Source of the DNA: VMCP01 sp964527775
Lineage (GTDB): Bacteria > Bacteroidota > Bacteroidia > NS11-12g > UBA955
Length of the DNA: 30,551 bases
Reading direction: 5' to 3'
Assembly: GCA_964527775.1 (NCBI GenBank)
Contig: CAZGQS010000023.1
Coordinates: forward strand, 1-30,551
The position numbers and the translations under genes were made by a program. The notes under the pieces are model-generated. The model had not been told where the DNA came from and ran no database searches. It saw nothing but the letters and a program-made list of their open reading frames with translations. Below, in pieces: positions 1 through 7,583 of the stretch. Position 1 is the stretch's first letter; each line of letters begins with the position of its first letter.

Positions 1-48
1 ACAGACCACGGACGACTGAAAACGGAAGGTAGACGACTTAACCACTGT

Positions 49-147
49 CACCCGGGACCCGTCACCCGTCACCCGTCGCCCGTTAACCCGTCACCCGTCG
101 ACCGTTTACCCGTCGACCGTTTACCCGTCGACCGTTTACCCGTCGAC
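49..147. repeat. Short tandem repeat downstream of pntB
   Basis: The stretch is built from degenerate copies of a CACCCGT-like heptamer that grade into three exact copies of the 15-bp unit CCCGTCGACCGTTTA (94-108, 109-123, 124-138) and a partial fourth copy ending at 147. It stops four bases before the pntB stop codon. There is no coding potential I recognise. Such GC-rich intergenic repeats vary in copy number between strains; no function is inferred. Bases 1-48 show nothing recognisable. Confidence 0.8.
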
Positions 148-150
148 TTA

Positions 151-1578
151 TCACAACGCTTTCACTGCTTCCACCAGCTGCCCCAGCGCCTTCTTAGCAT
201 CGCCAAAGAGCATGCGCGTTTTGGGATTGTAGAAAAGCTCATTTTCGATGCCGGCATAACCCGCATTCATCGAACGTTTGATCACGATGATATTTTGGGC
301 GCGGTCGGCCTGGAGAATGGGCATGCCGTAAATCGGACTGGCCGGATCAAGCTCGGCAGCCGGATTCACCACGTCGTTGGCACCAATCACCATCACCACA
401 TCGGTTTGCGGGAACTCGGGATTGATGGCTTCCATTTCGATGAGTTTGTCGTACGACACATCCGACTCGGCCAGCAATACGTTCATGTGGCCAGGCATGC
501 GGCCCGCTACCGGGTGGATGCCGTATTTCACTTCCACCCCCTTGCTTTCGAGCAGCTTTTCGAGCTCATGCACCACGTGCTGGGCCTGGGCAACGGCCAA
601 TCCGTAGCCCGGAATCACCACCACCTTTTTGGCATAGGCCAACAAAATAGAAGCATCGCTGAGGCTGATTTCACGCACCGTGGTATCAATTTCACGGTCG
701 CTGGCAGCACCTCCCCCACTGTTGAAGGCACCCAATAGTACCGCAGTGAGCGAACGGTTCATGGCCTTGCACATGAGCACGGTGAGCAAAAAGCCCGAAG
801 CGCCTACCAACACGCCGCCCATCAACATCACCTTATTGTCGAACAACAAACCAGTGGTTGCGGCCGTAATGCCCGTGAACGAGTTGAGCAACGATATCAC
901 CACCGGCATATCGGCACCGCCAATGGGCATTACAAACAACACCCCAAAAAGCAGTGAAAGCACCAACAAAGTGTAAATGATGGCTTCGTTGCCGTTGGTC
1001 AGCACAAAGTAGAGCACCATCAACACAGCCATAAACACCAGCAAGCCGTTGTTGGTGAGCTTTTGCATGGGCCAGCGCACCGATTTTCCGCTCACAAATC
1101 CCTGCAATTTGCCCATGGCAATGATGGATCCGGTGAACGAAACGCCCCCAATCACCAAACTCACGAGCAAGGCGCTGAAATAAAAGTAGGTGGCAGCCGT
1201 GGGATGCATGATCATGCCGGCAGCCGCCCCCAAATCATCGCCATGATAGATGCCATACACTTCGGCAATGGCAATCAAAGCCGCCGCTGCACCGCCCATG
1301 CCGTTGAAAAACGACACCATTTGCGGCATATCGGTCATTTTGATGCGGTTCGACATCAGCCATCCACCCACCGAACCAATGACGATGGCGATGACTGACA
1401 AGAGGATGTTCTGCAAGCCTGGTGCGAAAAAGGTAGCCAACACGGCCAAGCCCATGCCTCCTGCCGCCAGCAAATTGCCGCGGCGGGCAGAATCGGGGTG
1501 CGACATGTATTTCATGCCCTGCACAAAGAGCACAACGGCTACGAGGTAAGCAATATCAATGAGTTGTGTAGCCATCAT
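151..1578 (-). CDS. pntB: NAD(P) transhydrogenase subunit beta
   Basis: This is the beta subunit of the proton-translocating nicotinamide nucleotide transhydrogenase, which couples hydride transfer from NADH to NADP+ to proton entry across the inner membrane and so supplies NADPH. The 475-residue product has the usual length. It has about nine hydrophobic segments over residues 5-275, including Gly-rich membrane stretches such as FFNGMGGAAAALIAIAE. A soluble NADP(H)-binding domain III follows (about 300-475), with the conserved VIPGYGLAVAQAQHVVHEL and GRMPGHMNVLLAESDVSYD stretches, VVMVIGANDVVNPAA and a C-terminal KRSMNAGYAGIENELF. Its start codon overlaps the pntAb stop in an ATGA, so the two are translationally coupled. 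A second ATG immediately follows the first. Confidence 0.97.
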   Translation of the reverse strand: MMATQLIDIAYLVAVVLFVQGMKYMSHPDSARRGNLLAAGGMGLAVLATFFAPGLQNILLSVIAIVIGSVGGWLMSNRIKMTDMPQMVSFFNGMGGAAAALIAIAEVYGIYHGDDLGAAAGMIMHPTAATYFYFSALLVSLVIGGVSFTGSIIAMGKLQGFVSGKSVRWPMQKLTNNGLLVFMAVLMVLYFVLTNGNEAIIYTLLVLSLLFGVLFVMPIGGADMPVVISLLNSFTGITAATTGLLFDNKVMLMGGVLVGASGFLLTVLMCKAMNRSLTAVLLGAFNSGGGAASDREIDTTVREISLSDASILLAYAKKVVVIPGYGLAVAQAQHVVHELEKLLESKGVEVKYGIHPVAGRMPGHMNVLLAESDVSYDKLIEMEAINPEFPQTDVVMVIGANDVVNPAAELDPASPIYGMPILQADRAQNIIVIKRSMNAGYAGIENELFYNPKTRMLFGDAKKALGQLVEAVKAL

Positions 1579-1889
1579 TTTTTCTTTTTACGGAACATGT
1601 CCAACATACGGTCGGTAACGGCAAAGCCGCCTACCACGTTCAAAGTGGCCAAAACCACCGCCAAAAAGCCTAAAGCAAGCGCCAGATAATTATCGGGTGC
1701 GGTTTTGCCCATCACCAAAATAGAGCCGATGATCACCACACCTGATAAGGCATTGGAGCCCGACATCAAGGGCGTGTGCAACACTTGCGGCACTTTGCTG
1801 ATGACTTCGATGCCCACAAATACGGCCAATACAAGCACGTAAATCATTTGCAGGTTATCGGAAATGAGTTGAAGGATGTTTTCCATCAT
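1575..1889 (-). CDS. pntAb: NAD(P) transhydrogenase subunit alpha, part 2 (membrane domain)
   Basis: This small subunit of about 104 residues forms the membrane part of the split alpha subunit. It has three hydrophobic helices: residues near IYVLVLAVFVGIEVI, NALSGVVIIGSILVMG and YLALALGFLAVVLATLNVVGGF. The sequence PLMSGSNALSGVVIIG is typical of the family. The start is placed at 1889, where ATGATG overlaps the pntAa stop as ATGA. An in-frame ATG further upstream (1910) would lie inside pntAa and is unlikely. The C terminus is Lys-rich (RKKKK), and its stop overlaps the pntB start. The split into three genes is the usual arrangement in many bacteria, unlike the fused PntA of E. coli. Confidence 0.95.
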   Translation of the reverse strand: MMENILQLISDNLQMIYVLVLAVFVGIEVISKVPQVLHTPLMSGSNALSGVVIIGSILVMGKTAPDNYLALALGFLAVVLATLNVVGGFAVTDRMLDMFRKKKK

Positions 1890-2998
1890 GCTTTCTTTAG
1901 TGGTTCCCACACCACTTCACCTCCACGGGTGATGAGGCTGCCTTTTACAATATCGTCGTCGAGGCCCAATTCAACCTTGCCTTCTTTGGTCCAAGGGCTG
2001 AGGTAATTGAGCATATTTTTGGCGTACATGCGGCTGGCATCCTGGGGTTTGTCGGCCGGTAAATTGCTATTGCCCACAATGGTAATGCCGTGTTCGTGCG
2101 CAATTTCGTTGTTTTTGGTGAGGGCGCAGTTGCCACCCGCCGCTGCTGCCAGGTCGATGATGACGCTGCCGGCACGCATGCGCTGCACCATGTCGGCCGT
2201 AATAAGTACGGGAGCCGGCTTGCCTGGAATGAGGGCCGTGCTGATGACCACATCGGCAGCTACAATGCGTTTTTCGAGCTCTTCTGACTGGCGGCGTTTG
2301 TAGTCCTCGCTTTGTTCAACGGCATAACCGCCAGCACCCTTGTCTTCAACGGCACCAGGTACCTCTACAAATCGTCCGCCCAAACTTTCTACTTGTTCCT
2401 TCACCGAAGGCCGCGTATCAAAAGCTTCTACCACGGCGCCCAAACGTTTGGCGGTAGCCACTGCTTGGAGTCCGGCCACGCCAGCCCCAATCACCAGCAC
2501 TTTGGCCGGGGCAATGGTACCTGCGGCCGTCATCATCATGGGGAAGATGCGCGGCAGCAAGGTAGCGGCTTGCAGAACAGCTTGGTAACCGGCCAGTGAG
2601 GCTTGGCTCGAAAGCACGTCCATGCTTTGGGCGCGGGTGATGCGCGGAATGGCATCCATGCTCACCAGGCTCACGCCTTTTTCGGCGATGTTTTGCATGC
2701 GGAAGCCGTTTACCAGTGGTTGGTACATGCCAAACAGCAGTTGACCGCTGCGCAAGTGTTCGATGCTTTCGTTGGAGAGGGGCTGGATGCGTACGAGCAC
2801 GTCGGCAGCAATTACCTCGGCACGGCTGCCAATACGGGCACCCACGGCTTCATAATCGGCATTGCTGTAGGAGGCTTTGTGACCAGCCTCGCTTTCTACC
2901 CATACTTCCAGGCCTTTGTCGATAAACGATTTCACCACCTCGGGCGTGAGGGCCACGCGGCTTTCGAAATCGGGTTCTTTGAGGAGTCCCAGGCGCAT
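1886..2998 (-). CDS. pntAa: NAD(P) transhydrogenase subunit alpha, part 1
   Basis: This is the soluble NAD(H)-binding domain I of the proton-translocating transhydrogenase, related to alanine dehydrogenase. The 370-residue product begins MRLGLLKEPDFESRVALTP, the family's typical N terminus (ExxxEsRVAltPe-like). It carries the dinucleotide-binding loop VLVIGAGVAGLQAVATAKRLGA followed by an acidic strand end (VEAFDTRP), then GGRFVEVPG and STALIPGKPAPVLIT, which in the family contact NAD and domain III. It ends WEPLKKA. It is the first gene of the pntAa-pntAb-pntB operon. A possible promoter lies just upstream, in the gap between this gene and the divergent tRNA-Arg. Confidence 0.96.
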   Translation of the reverse strand: MRLGLLKEPDFESRVALTPEVVKSFIDKGLEVWVESEAGHKASYSNADYEAVGARIGSRAEVIAADVLVRIQPLSNESIEHLRSGQLLFGMYQPLVNGFRMQNIAEKGVSLVSMDAIPRITRAQSMDVLSSQASLAGYQAVLQAATLLPRIFPMMMTAAGTIAPAKVLVIGAGVAGLQAVATAKRLGAVVEAFDTRPSVKEQVESLGGRFVEVPGAVEDKGAGGYAVEQSEDYKRRQSEELEKRIVAADVVISTALIPGKPAPVLITADMVQRMRAGSVIIDLAAAAGGNCALTKNNEIAHEHGITIVGNSNLPADKPQDASRMYAKNMLNYLSPWTKEGKVELGLDDDIVKGSLITRGGEVVWEPLKKA

Positions 2999-3015
2999 TT
3001 GCTTGATTTATGGGG

Positions 3016-3044
3016 TAAATATAGCCAAAATGTGGTGCCGTCAA
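3016..3044 (-). promoter_or_regulatory. Possible promoter of the pnt operon
   Basis: Read on the minus strand, TTG (3044-3042), 18 bases, then TATATTTA (3023-3016) resembles the Bacteroidota sigma-A promoter (TTTG, 19-21 bases, TAnnTTTG), with one mismatch at the last base of the -7 box. It sits about 20 bases upstream of the pntAa start. Assigned by pattern only. Confidence 0.4.
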
Positions 3045-3157
3045 GGGCGGTGGTGGAAATGTTGACACTTTAATCCACAATGGCCCACTGCCATCAAAAA
3101 GCACGTGTACCAGACACGTCCCAACCGAAAAAACCATATTTTTGCCGCTCTCTACCT

Positions 3158-3229
3158 GGCCCCGTAGTTCAACGGATAGAATAGAAGTTTCCTAAACTTT
3201 AGATATGGGTTCGATTCCCGTCGGGGCTA
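3158..3229 (+). tRNA. tRNA-Arg (anticodon CCT)
   Basis: The gene folds into a full cloverleaf. The acceptor is GGCCCCG with CGGGGCT plus discriminator A (one G-T pair). The D stem is GTTC with GAAT and the anticodon stem GAAGT with ACTTT. The loop TTCCTAA places CCT at the anticodon, and the T arm is ATGGG-TTCGATT-CCCGT. CCA is not encoded. It is transcribed away from the pnt operon. The 3' half (from 3180) is the integration target: its last 50 bases recur at 7502-7551 and 28515-28564. The gene is therefore intact only because the incoming element supplied an identical 3' end. Confidence 0.96.
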
Positions 3230-3230
3230 C
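3180..3230 (+). repeat. attL: tRNA-Arg 3' end, copy 1 of 3
   Basis: These 50-51 bases run from the anticodon stem to the end of the tRNA plus one base. They are identical at 7502-7551 and 28514-28564. The copies diverge sharply on both sides, which marks the edges of a recombination core used by a tRNA-targeting tyrosine integrase. Confidence 0.92.
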
Positions 3231-3253
3231 AAGAATATGTGAATCAAACAGTT

Positions 3254-3291
3254 AAAGGGTATTTTCAGCCATGAGAATACCCTTTGTTTTT
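3254..3291 (+). terminator. Terminator downstream of tRNA-Arg
   Basis: A 13-bp stem (AAAGGGTATTTTC, 3254-3266, with GAGAATACCCTTT, 3273-3285, one G-T pair), a six-base loop, and then GTTTTT. It lies 24 bases after the tRNA, inside the element, so the element brings its own terminator. Confidence 0.75.
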
Positions 3292-3296
3292 GAAAG

Positions 3297-3319
3297 TGGG
3301 CAGTAAAGTGTGCAGTTGG
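3297..3319. other. Putative integrase arm-type repeats, left end of element 1
   Basis: Two 12-bp-period units, GTGGGCAGTAAA and GTGTGCAGTTGG, start about 68 bases inside the att core. Similar tandem units occur at 7399-7424 and 28413-28436 near the other cores. Short direct repeats at fixed distance from the core are typical of arm-type integrase binding sites; the assignment is inferred from position and repetition. Confidence 0.45.
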
Positions 3320-3374
3320 GGGACGTATTGGGGAGAGAGAGGGGTGTCAATTGAGGTTTTTTGGGGAGGGTGTT

Positions 3375-3464
3375 AACTCGGGTTCCAATGACATTATCGG
3401 GGTTGGCGGAAATAGAGATTGGCTATATTTTCATCAGGTAAGTACAACGCCAAGGGTTCTTTAA
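3375..3464 (+). pseudogene. Possible remnant of a Fibrobacter-major-domain C terminus
   Basis: The frame reads NSGSNDIIGVGGNRDWLYF, then HQVSTTPRVL and a stop. This resembles the SSTV-N...RYLYF... part of the Fib_succ_major (TIGR02145-type) domain seen complete in the next gene, but without the final RAxGxxVRC block. The rest of the interval between the arm repeats (3319) and the next gene (3646) shows no gene. Weak evidence. Confidence 0.25.
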
Positions 3465-3645
3465 ATAAAAAGGAAGTGGGGCAAAAAAATCAGGGAGGAC
3501 CCAAGCAGTTTTGTACGATAAATTAAAACCTCTGAATTTCGGAGAGTGTCACAGGGTAGTGCATCTATCACGTTTGCTACACTTTTTAAAATTTTCGTAG
3601 TCGGTAAATAGGTCTTATTTGGTGGGATTCGGTATACTTGTAGTC

Positions 3646-4959
3646 ATGAAATCAACAAACCTCAAATCAGCCGTTGGATTAACATTATTGTTAGCATTGG
3701 GCTTTTTAGTAACAGTAAGTTGCGAAAAGGAAAAATCTGTAGAAAAATCTGTAGAAAAATCTGTATTTGCAGTTGCCGACTTTAGTTGGGCTGGCCACAT
3801 ATGGGATTTGCCAGTCACAGTTCAATTTACCAATAAGTCGATTGGATTATCATATACTTGGGATTTCGGAGATGGCAGTAGCTCAACGGCTGAAAACCCG
3901 AGTCATACTTATACTCAGTTGGGAGTATATAAGGTAAAACTAACCGCCCAAGGCACCAATAACGTTGATTCGATGGTGCTAGATGTTGAAATTGGTGGGC
4001 CTCAAGGTCAAATAGATGCCCTAAATTGTGCTGCGGCTCAGATAAACCGAACTATTAGATTAGGCGATGTGCTTAATCAGCATCCTGTTTTAGTGCCATA
4101 CACTACTGAGCGTGCTGGGTGGTACAACGGGCAAAGCATTGCCTCTACCGGGGTTACAGGGTTAACAGCTACGCTGACTGCAGGTACCTTGAGTAATGGT
4201 GACGCCAATTTGGAATACAAATTAACTGGCATACCTCAATCGATTGGTCAAGCAAAATTCAATTTGAATATCGGAGGCATAAGTTGTGAGTTGAGTATTC
4301 CAGTACTTGATTCAGCTGTTCCTATGTACCCTCCCAATACAGTACATTGCGACCCAAATAATCCAACTGTCATCAATGAAATACTCAATCCAATCACAGG
4401 CAGAATTTGGATGGATAGGAATTTGGGGGCAAGTCGAGTGGCCACCAGTAGTACCGACGCCTTGGCTTACGGTGATTTATACCAATGGGGCAGAAGAGCA
4501 GATGGGCATCAATGTAGAAATTCACCAACCACAAGCATTCTTGGTAGCACAGACCAGCCAACACATGGTAGTTTTATCACGTCTCCATCAGATTGGAGAA
4601 ACCCGAGCAATAATAATTTGTGGCAAGGGGTAAATGGGGTAAACAACCCTTGTCCAATTGGGTTTCGAATTCCAACTGAAACTGAATGGAATGTTGAACG
4701 ATTGAGCTGGGTTAGTAATAATTCTGCGGGAGCACAAGCATCACCTTTGAGATTAGCCCTGACCGGAGGACGGGCACATTTCGACGCATATATTTATAAT
4801 ACAAATCATAGTGGTGGCTTTTGGTCAAGTACCGTTATTAATGGTGGAAGTCAAATTGGTGGTGGTTCAAGATATTTAAGGTTTGATGAACATAATGCGG
4901 CCACAGAAAATCTACCTCGTGCCCACGGGGTAGCAGTTCGATGTATAAAAAATCCGTAA
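3646..4959 (+). CDS. PKD-domain lipoprotein with Fibrobacter-succinogenes-major domain
   Basis: The start is set at 3646, because MKSTNLKSAVGLTLLLALGF is a normal signal peptide followed by VTVSC, an acceptable lipobox; the frame extends nine codons further upstream without good reason. The mature 437-residue protein starts with a Lys/Glu linker holding three KSVE repeats. A PKD domain follows (about residues 47-115: YTWDFGDGSSS, PSHTYTQLGVYKVKL), then a second Ig-like stretch. The C-terminal Fib_succ_major domain (about 245-437) shows GRIWMDRNLGASRVATSS, YGDLYQWGRRADGHQ, NPCPIGFRIPTETEW, GFWSSTV and RAHGVAVRCI. Such proteins are surface-exposed or secreted in Bacteroidota; their ligands are mostly unknown. 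A fragment of a paralogous C-terminal cassette lies directly behind it, so the locus has probably been reshaped by recombination. Confidence 0.85.
   Translation: MKSTNLKSAVGLTLLLALGFLVTVSCEKEKSVEKSVEKSVFAVADFSWAGHIWDLPVTVQFTNKSIGLSYTWDFGDGSSSTAENPSHTYTQLGVYKVKLTAQGTNNVDSMVLDVEIGGPQGQIDALNCAAAQINRTIRLGDVLNQHPVLVPYTTERAGWYNGQSIASTGVTGLTATLTAGTLSNGDANLEYKLTGIPQSIGQAKFNLNIGGISCELSIPVLDSAVPMYPPNTVHCDPNNPTVINEILNPITGRIWMDRNLGASRVATSSTDALAYGDLYQWGRRADGHQCRNSPTTSILGSTDQPTHGSFITSPSDWRNPSNNNLWQGVNGVNNPCPIGFRIPTETEWNVERLSWVSNNSAGAQASPLRLALTGGRAHFDAYIYNTNHSGGFWSSTVINGGSQIGGGSRYLRFDEHNAATENLPRAHGVAVRCIKNP
3730..3765 (+). repeat. Three in-frame 12-bp repeats
   Basis: Three perfect copies of GAAAAATCTGTA encode K-S-V-E repeated in the linker just after the lipid-anchored Cys of the PKD lipoprotein. 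As a multiple of three, copy-number change would alter linker length without a frameshift. Confidence 0.85.
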
Positions 4960-4963
4960 GTAA

Positions 4964-5182
4964 AGTCAATCTGCTTTTGGCTCCCCGCTAAAATTGCCCG
5001 TAGCGGGCTTCCGCAGCAGCTTTGATGGTTCGCTCATCGCTAATGGTACCTACGGCAACTATTGGAGCAGTACTGTTAGCAGTTTCAATTCGCGCCGGCT
5101 TTACTTCGATAGCAGCGATGCCAGTGTGAGCGGTGCAGGCGAGCGAGCGAGCGGAATTTCAGTTCGTTGCCTTAAGGATTGA
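4964..5182 (+). pseudogene. C-terminal fragment of a Fib_succ_major-domain protein
   Basis: The frame opens just after the previous gene and reads SAFGSPLKLPVAGFRSSFDG, then NYWSSTVSSFNSRRLYF and GERASGISVRCLKD before the stop. It aligns to the last 70 residues of the upstream protein (ASPLRLALTGGR, FWSSTV, RYLRF, RAHGVAVRCI). It has no upstream half, signal peptide or start in context, although a TTG at 4994 could serve. Its DNA is more GC-rich and its codons differ, so it is not a recent duplicate of the neighbour. It is most likely the tail of a lost paralogue, or the residue of a cassette exchange. Confidence 0.75.
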
Positions 5183-5217
5183 CGCTTTGATTGATTTGTT
5201 ACTTTGACACTTTGACT

Positions 5218-5237
5218 CCCTGTCCCGCAGGGCAGGG
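5218..5237 (+). other. GC-rich hairpin
   Basis: CCCTGTCC and GGGCAGGG form an eight-pair stem (one G-T) around CGCA. It follows the gene fragment by 35 bases. No T-run follows, so it is not a convincing terminator. The stretch lies at the junction of two gene fragments. Confidence 0.4.
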
Positions 5238-5261
5238 AGGTTTAAATACCTCGTAAGCGGT

Positions 5262-5702
5262 TGGTTTTTTTGGCAATTATTGCCTGGCACTTTTGGAAAA
5301 CCTAATTTGAAAGGAGAATCTGACAAACGGAAGTTAGATTTTTTAAAGGAACATAAAATTGGTGTAATGGATATCATTAAAAGTGTGACAGTTGCTCAGG
5401 AAGAAGACCTGTGGGATTATGATGATGCTGTATTAGACGCGGCTTCTCCTGAATGGAATGATGAGATTTTCAAACTCATAGATAGCTGTCAGCACTTAAA
5501 AACGATTGTTTTAACACGTAAGACATTTCAAGGTATACCCAATATTAAGAGCCGCGTTTCGGTGATTCAGAAGTATGCATGTAACAAAGGAATACACGTT
5601 GAAGTGCTGGAAACACCTTCAAGGTTTACCAATGATGCAAAACAGGTTAAATGGACGACAAAGGCTATTTCTGGACATTTAGTGCGAGTAAACACCATCT
5701 AA
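5262..5702 (+). pseudogene. N-terminally truncated uracil-DNA-glycosylase-family gene
   Basis: The frame reads WFFWQLLPGTFGKP, then DFLKEHKIGVMDIIKSV, DLWDYDDAVLD, LIDSCQHLKTIVLTRKTF and HVEVLETPSRF. This matches my recollection of the single-domain UDG-superfamily proteins of Bacteroidota (xNDFWKLL..., KxxFLxxxxIGxxDxI, and a terminal xPSxx motif). The first 50 or so residues, including the glycosylase's N-terminal active-site loop (usually xLGSxP), are missing; upstream sequence in the same frame is unrelated. The start at 5280 would not restore that loop. The tail also departs from the family (TTKAISGHLVRVNTI). It is therefore probably non-functional. Its end lies six bases before the next start codon. 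Confidence 0.55.
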
Positions 5703-5707
5703 AAAAT

Positions 5708-7132
5708 ATGATAGATTCAAGCACTAAGTCACTCAAGCTGTTTTTCTATTTTTTCACGTTGCTTCTGCTTTCAGGTTGCAAGCAGTCTATAGAAAATGAA
5801 AAAGAGGCCTCCTTTTTAATTGAAGGGAATCTTCCGGGCTTATCCCAAGAGGTCATCTATTTAGAAGGCTTCGACGGACTTAAAACCTATCGTATTGATT
5901 CCTTTGCTGTTCAAGAGAGTGGCTACTTTCAACTCAGCTATGACAGTACAGATAAAGGTGTTGGTTATTTAATTTCGTCAGATGCCAAGCCTTTTTTTAT
6001 CATCCTCAGCGGTGAAAAAGTAGTGATTGAGGGTGAATCACTTTGGTCGATAGCAACGCTAAAAATCAAAGAAGGAAAGGAAAATAAGTGGTTCGAGCAG
6101 TTCGCGAAAGAACAGCCCATCAGAGACCAAGCCATGAGTGCTTGGGTTTACTTAGCTGATTTATACAAGTCAAATGAAGTTTTTTCGAAAAGCACCTCGT
6201 CCTTAAACTCGGTTAAGCAAGAAATTGATAGACTGAACCGTGAGGAATCCGATTTCTTAGAAGGCTTACCCGAAAATAGTTATGCCAAGTGGTTTTTGCC
6301 GGTACGAAAATTGGTAGGCAGCATTGCACGCCTGCCGCAAAATAGGCAATCACAAATCCCCGATGTGCTGAGTAGCCTGAGGAGCATTGATTATGCTGAT
6401 AACAAGGTTTACAAGAGCGGCTTGTACAGAGATTTAATAGAGCAGCATTTTTGGTTAATTGAAAATAGCGGACAGCCACTCGATTCGGTTTATGTGGAAA
6501 TGAAGGTTTCGATTGACCGGTTAATTCAAAGTTTGATGACCGATGAACGTAAACTCAATGCCACCACCAATTTCTTATTTGACTACCTTGAAAAACGAAG
6601 TCTGTTTGTAGCCTCTGAGTACTTGGCATTGAAAATACTCAATGATGTCAGCTGCACCATCGATACAGACTTAGCCAATCAATTAGAGACCTATAGGGCC
6701 ATGAAGAAAGGTAATATTGTGCCTGATTTAGTTTTCAGTGGTGAAGTGGTTAGTCCGAGTACTTCCAGAGCCCCAAAACGCCTCTCTGACTTCGCATCCG
6801 ATTACACCCTTGTGGTATATGCAGCAAGCTGGTGTCCAAAATGCACAGAAGAAATCCCTAAATTGAACATCCTTTATAATAAATGGAAGAACAAGGGGGT
6901 AGAAATCGTTGTAATAGCCTTAGACACCGATACCTTGTTGTTCACCAATTTTTTTAAAGACAGCCCATATATGAGGGTCTGCGACTACAAAAAATGGGAA
7001 AGTCCTATGGTCAAAGATTACTATGTATTCGCCACACCTACCATGTTCTTACTTAACAAACAACGAGAGCTTGTACTCAGGCCAATGAGTGTAGAACAGG
7101 TAGATGCGTGGGTTGATTGGTTTTTGAAGTAG
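5708..7132 (+). CDS. DUF4369/thioredoxin-fold (TlpA/ResA-like) lipoprotein
   Basis: The 474-residue protein starts MIDSSTKSLKLFFYFFTLLL; LLLLSGC is a clear lipobox, giving a lipid-anchored periplasmic or surface protein. The start at 5708 leaves this signal peptide intact; the frame extends 19 codons upstream into the truncated glycosylase gene. Residues about 35-110 (FLIEGNLPGLSQEVIYLEGF and following) fit the DUF4369 domain common before Bacteroidota thiol-disulfide oxidoreductases. A helical middle follows. The C-terminal 130 residues are a thioredoxin fold with the active site SWCPKCTEEIPKL (C-P-K-C) and the cis-Pro region YYVFATPTMFLL. It probably reduces or exchanges disulfides in exported proteins. 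No partner gene is adjacent, and 7133-7396 behind it shows nothing I recognise. Confidence 0.85.
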   Translation: MIDSSTKSLKLFFYFFTLLLLSGCKQSIENEKEASFLIEGNLPGLSQEVIYLEGFDGLKTYRIDSFAVQESGYFQLSYDSTDKGVGYLISSDAKPFFIILSGEKVVIEGESLWSIATLKIKEGKENKWFEQFAKEQPIRDQAMSAWVYLADLYKSNEVFSKSTSSLNSVKQEIDRLNREESDFLEGLPENSYAKWFLPVRKLVGSIARLPQNRQSQIPDVLSSLRSIDYADNKVYKSGLYRDLIEQHFWLIENSGQPLDSVYVEMKVSIDRLIQSLMTDERKLNATTNFLFDYLEKRSLFVASEYLALKILNDVSCTIDTDLANQLETYRAMKKGNIVPDLVFSGEVVSPSTSRAPKRLSDFASDYTLVVYAASWCPKCTEEIPKLNILYNKWKNKGVEIVVIALDTDTLLFTNFFKDSPYMRVCDYKKWESPMVKDYYVFATPTMFLLNKQRELVLRPMSVEQVDAWVDWFLK

Positions 7133-7396
7133 CGGTTTAAATGCCGTCATGTAAGCATGAAGGAAAGGAACCACCTTGTCACCTGCACGTCATTGGTCCA
7201 AAAGGAGAGTGGGTATTTTGAAGAAGATGCATTGGTGGATTAGAACCAAGTAAGCCAAATCACTTTGTGATTTCCCCCATCAAGCTACATCTCAGTTTAC
7301 TACACACTTTTTACGCCACCGAAAGGACAGGGTAATTCTAAAGCATGGGCGTCTAAGTATTTAATAATGAACACATTATAAAACGAAACTGTCTGC
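7133..7396. other. Non-coding interval, nothing recognised
   Basis: No open frame of note. A short perfect hairpin (AAATCAC, TTT, GTGATTT; 7257-7273) is the only structure seen and lacks a T-run. This is the right-end DNA of element 1, before its arm-type repeats. Confidence 0.5.
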
Positions 7397-7398
7397 AA

Positions 7399-7424
7399 GT
7401 GGGCAGTAAAGTGGGCAGTAAATG
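7399..7424. other. Putative integrase arm-type repeats, right end of element 1
   Basis: GTGGGCAGTAAA occurs twice in tandem (7399-7410, 7411-7422). CAGTAAA begins at 7404, 98 bases before the att core at 7502. In the neighbouring island the equivalent CAGTAAA begins at 28418, 97 bases before its core. The matching distance argues for a functional site shared by both elements. Confidence 0.5.
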
Positions 7425-7501
7425 GGTGAGTTACTACACGAAATGACTATTTTATAATGGATAAGTAATTGTAAATCAATAAGTTAACATTAATCAATAT
7501 T

Positions 7502-7551
7502 ATAGAAGTTTCCTAAACTTTAGATATGGGTTCGATTCCCGTCGGGGCTAC
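7502..7551 (+). repeat. Internal att site: tRNA-Arg 3' end, copy 2 of 3
   Basis: Identical to 3181-3230 and 28515-28564. Only the 3' 49 bases of the tRNA are present, with no D arm or 5' acceptor strand, so this is not a gene. It marks the junction of the two tandem elements. Confidence 0.92.
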
Positions 7552-7555
7552 CACT

Positions 7556-7583
7556 AACCCACTTCAACTGAGGTGGGTTTTTT
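7556..7583 (+). terminator. Terminator after att copy 2
   Basis: AACCCACTT (7556-7564) pairs with AGGTGGGTT (7571-7579, one G-T) and is followed by a T-run. It points rightward, where no gene ends, so it best fits as the terminator for a tRNA-Arg completed by this att copy when this island sits directly behind the tRNA. It also lies at the end of the convergent minus-strand gene. Confidence 0.65.

Larger units (their letters stand above)
3180..7551. mobile_element. Integrase-less element between att copies 1 and 2 (CIME-like)
   Basis: The 4.3-kb segment is bounded by two direct copies of the tRNA-Arg 3' end and holds no integrase. It carries a PKD/Fibrobacter-major-domain lipoprotein, a fragment of a second one, an N-terminally truncated uracil-DNA-glycosylase-family gene and a thioredoxin-type lipoprotein. 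Its ends carry the same short GCAGTAAA-type repeats as the right end of the neighbouring island, about 70 bases inside the left core and about 98 bases before the right core. This is the layout expected of a cis-mobilizable element accreted next to an integrative element. An older, decayed island is equally possible. Confidence 0.7.

Noticed and set aside
295..976. Plus-strand open frames antisense to pntB
   Set aside because: They lie opposite a clear, conserved gene in GC-rich DNA, have His-rich or low-complexity products and no recognisable domain; shadow frames.
3646..5182. Diversity-generating retroelement using the Fib_succ_major C termini as variable and template repeats
   Set aside because: No reverse transcriptase is present in the window, and the two C-terminal cassettes differ at all kinds of bases and codons rather than at template adenines.
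7502..7551. Second and third tRNA-Arg genes at 7502 and 28515
   Set aside because: Only the 3' 50 bases are present; the 5' acceptor strand and D arm are missing, so these are att sites.
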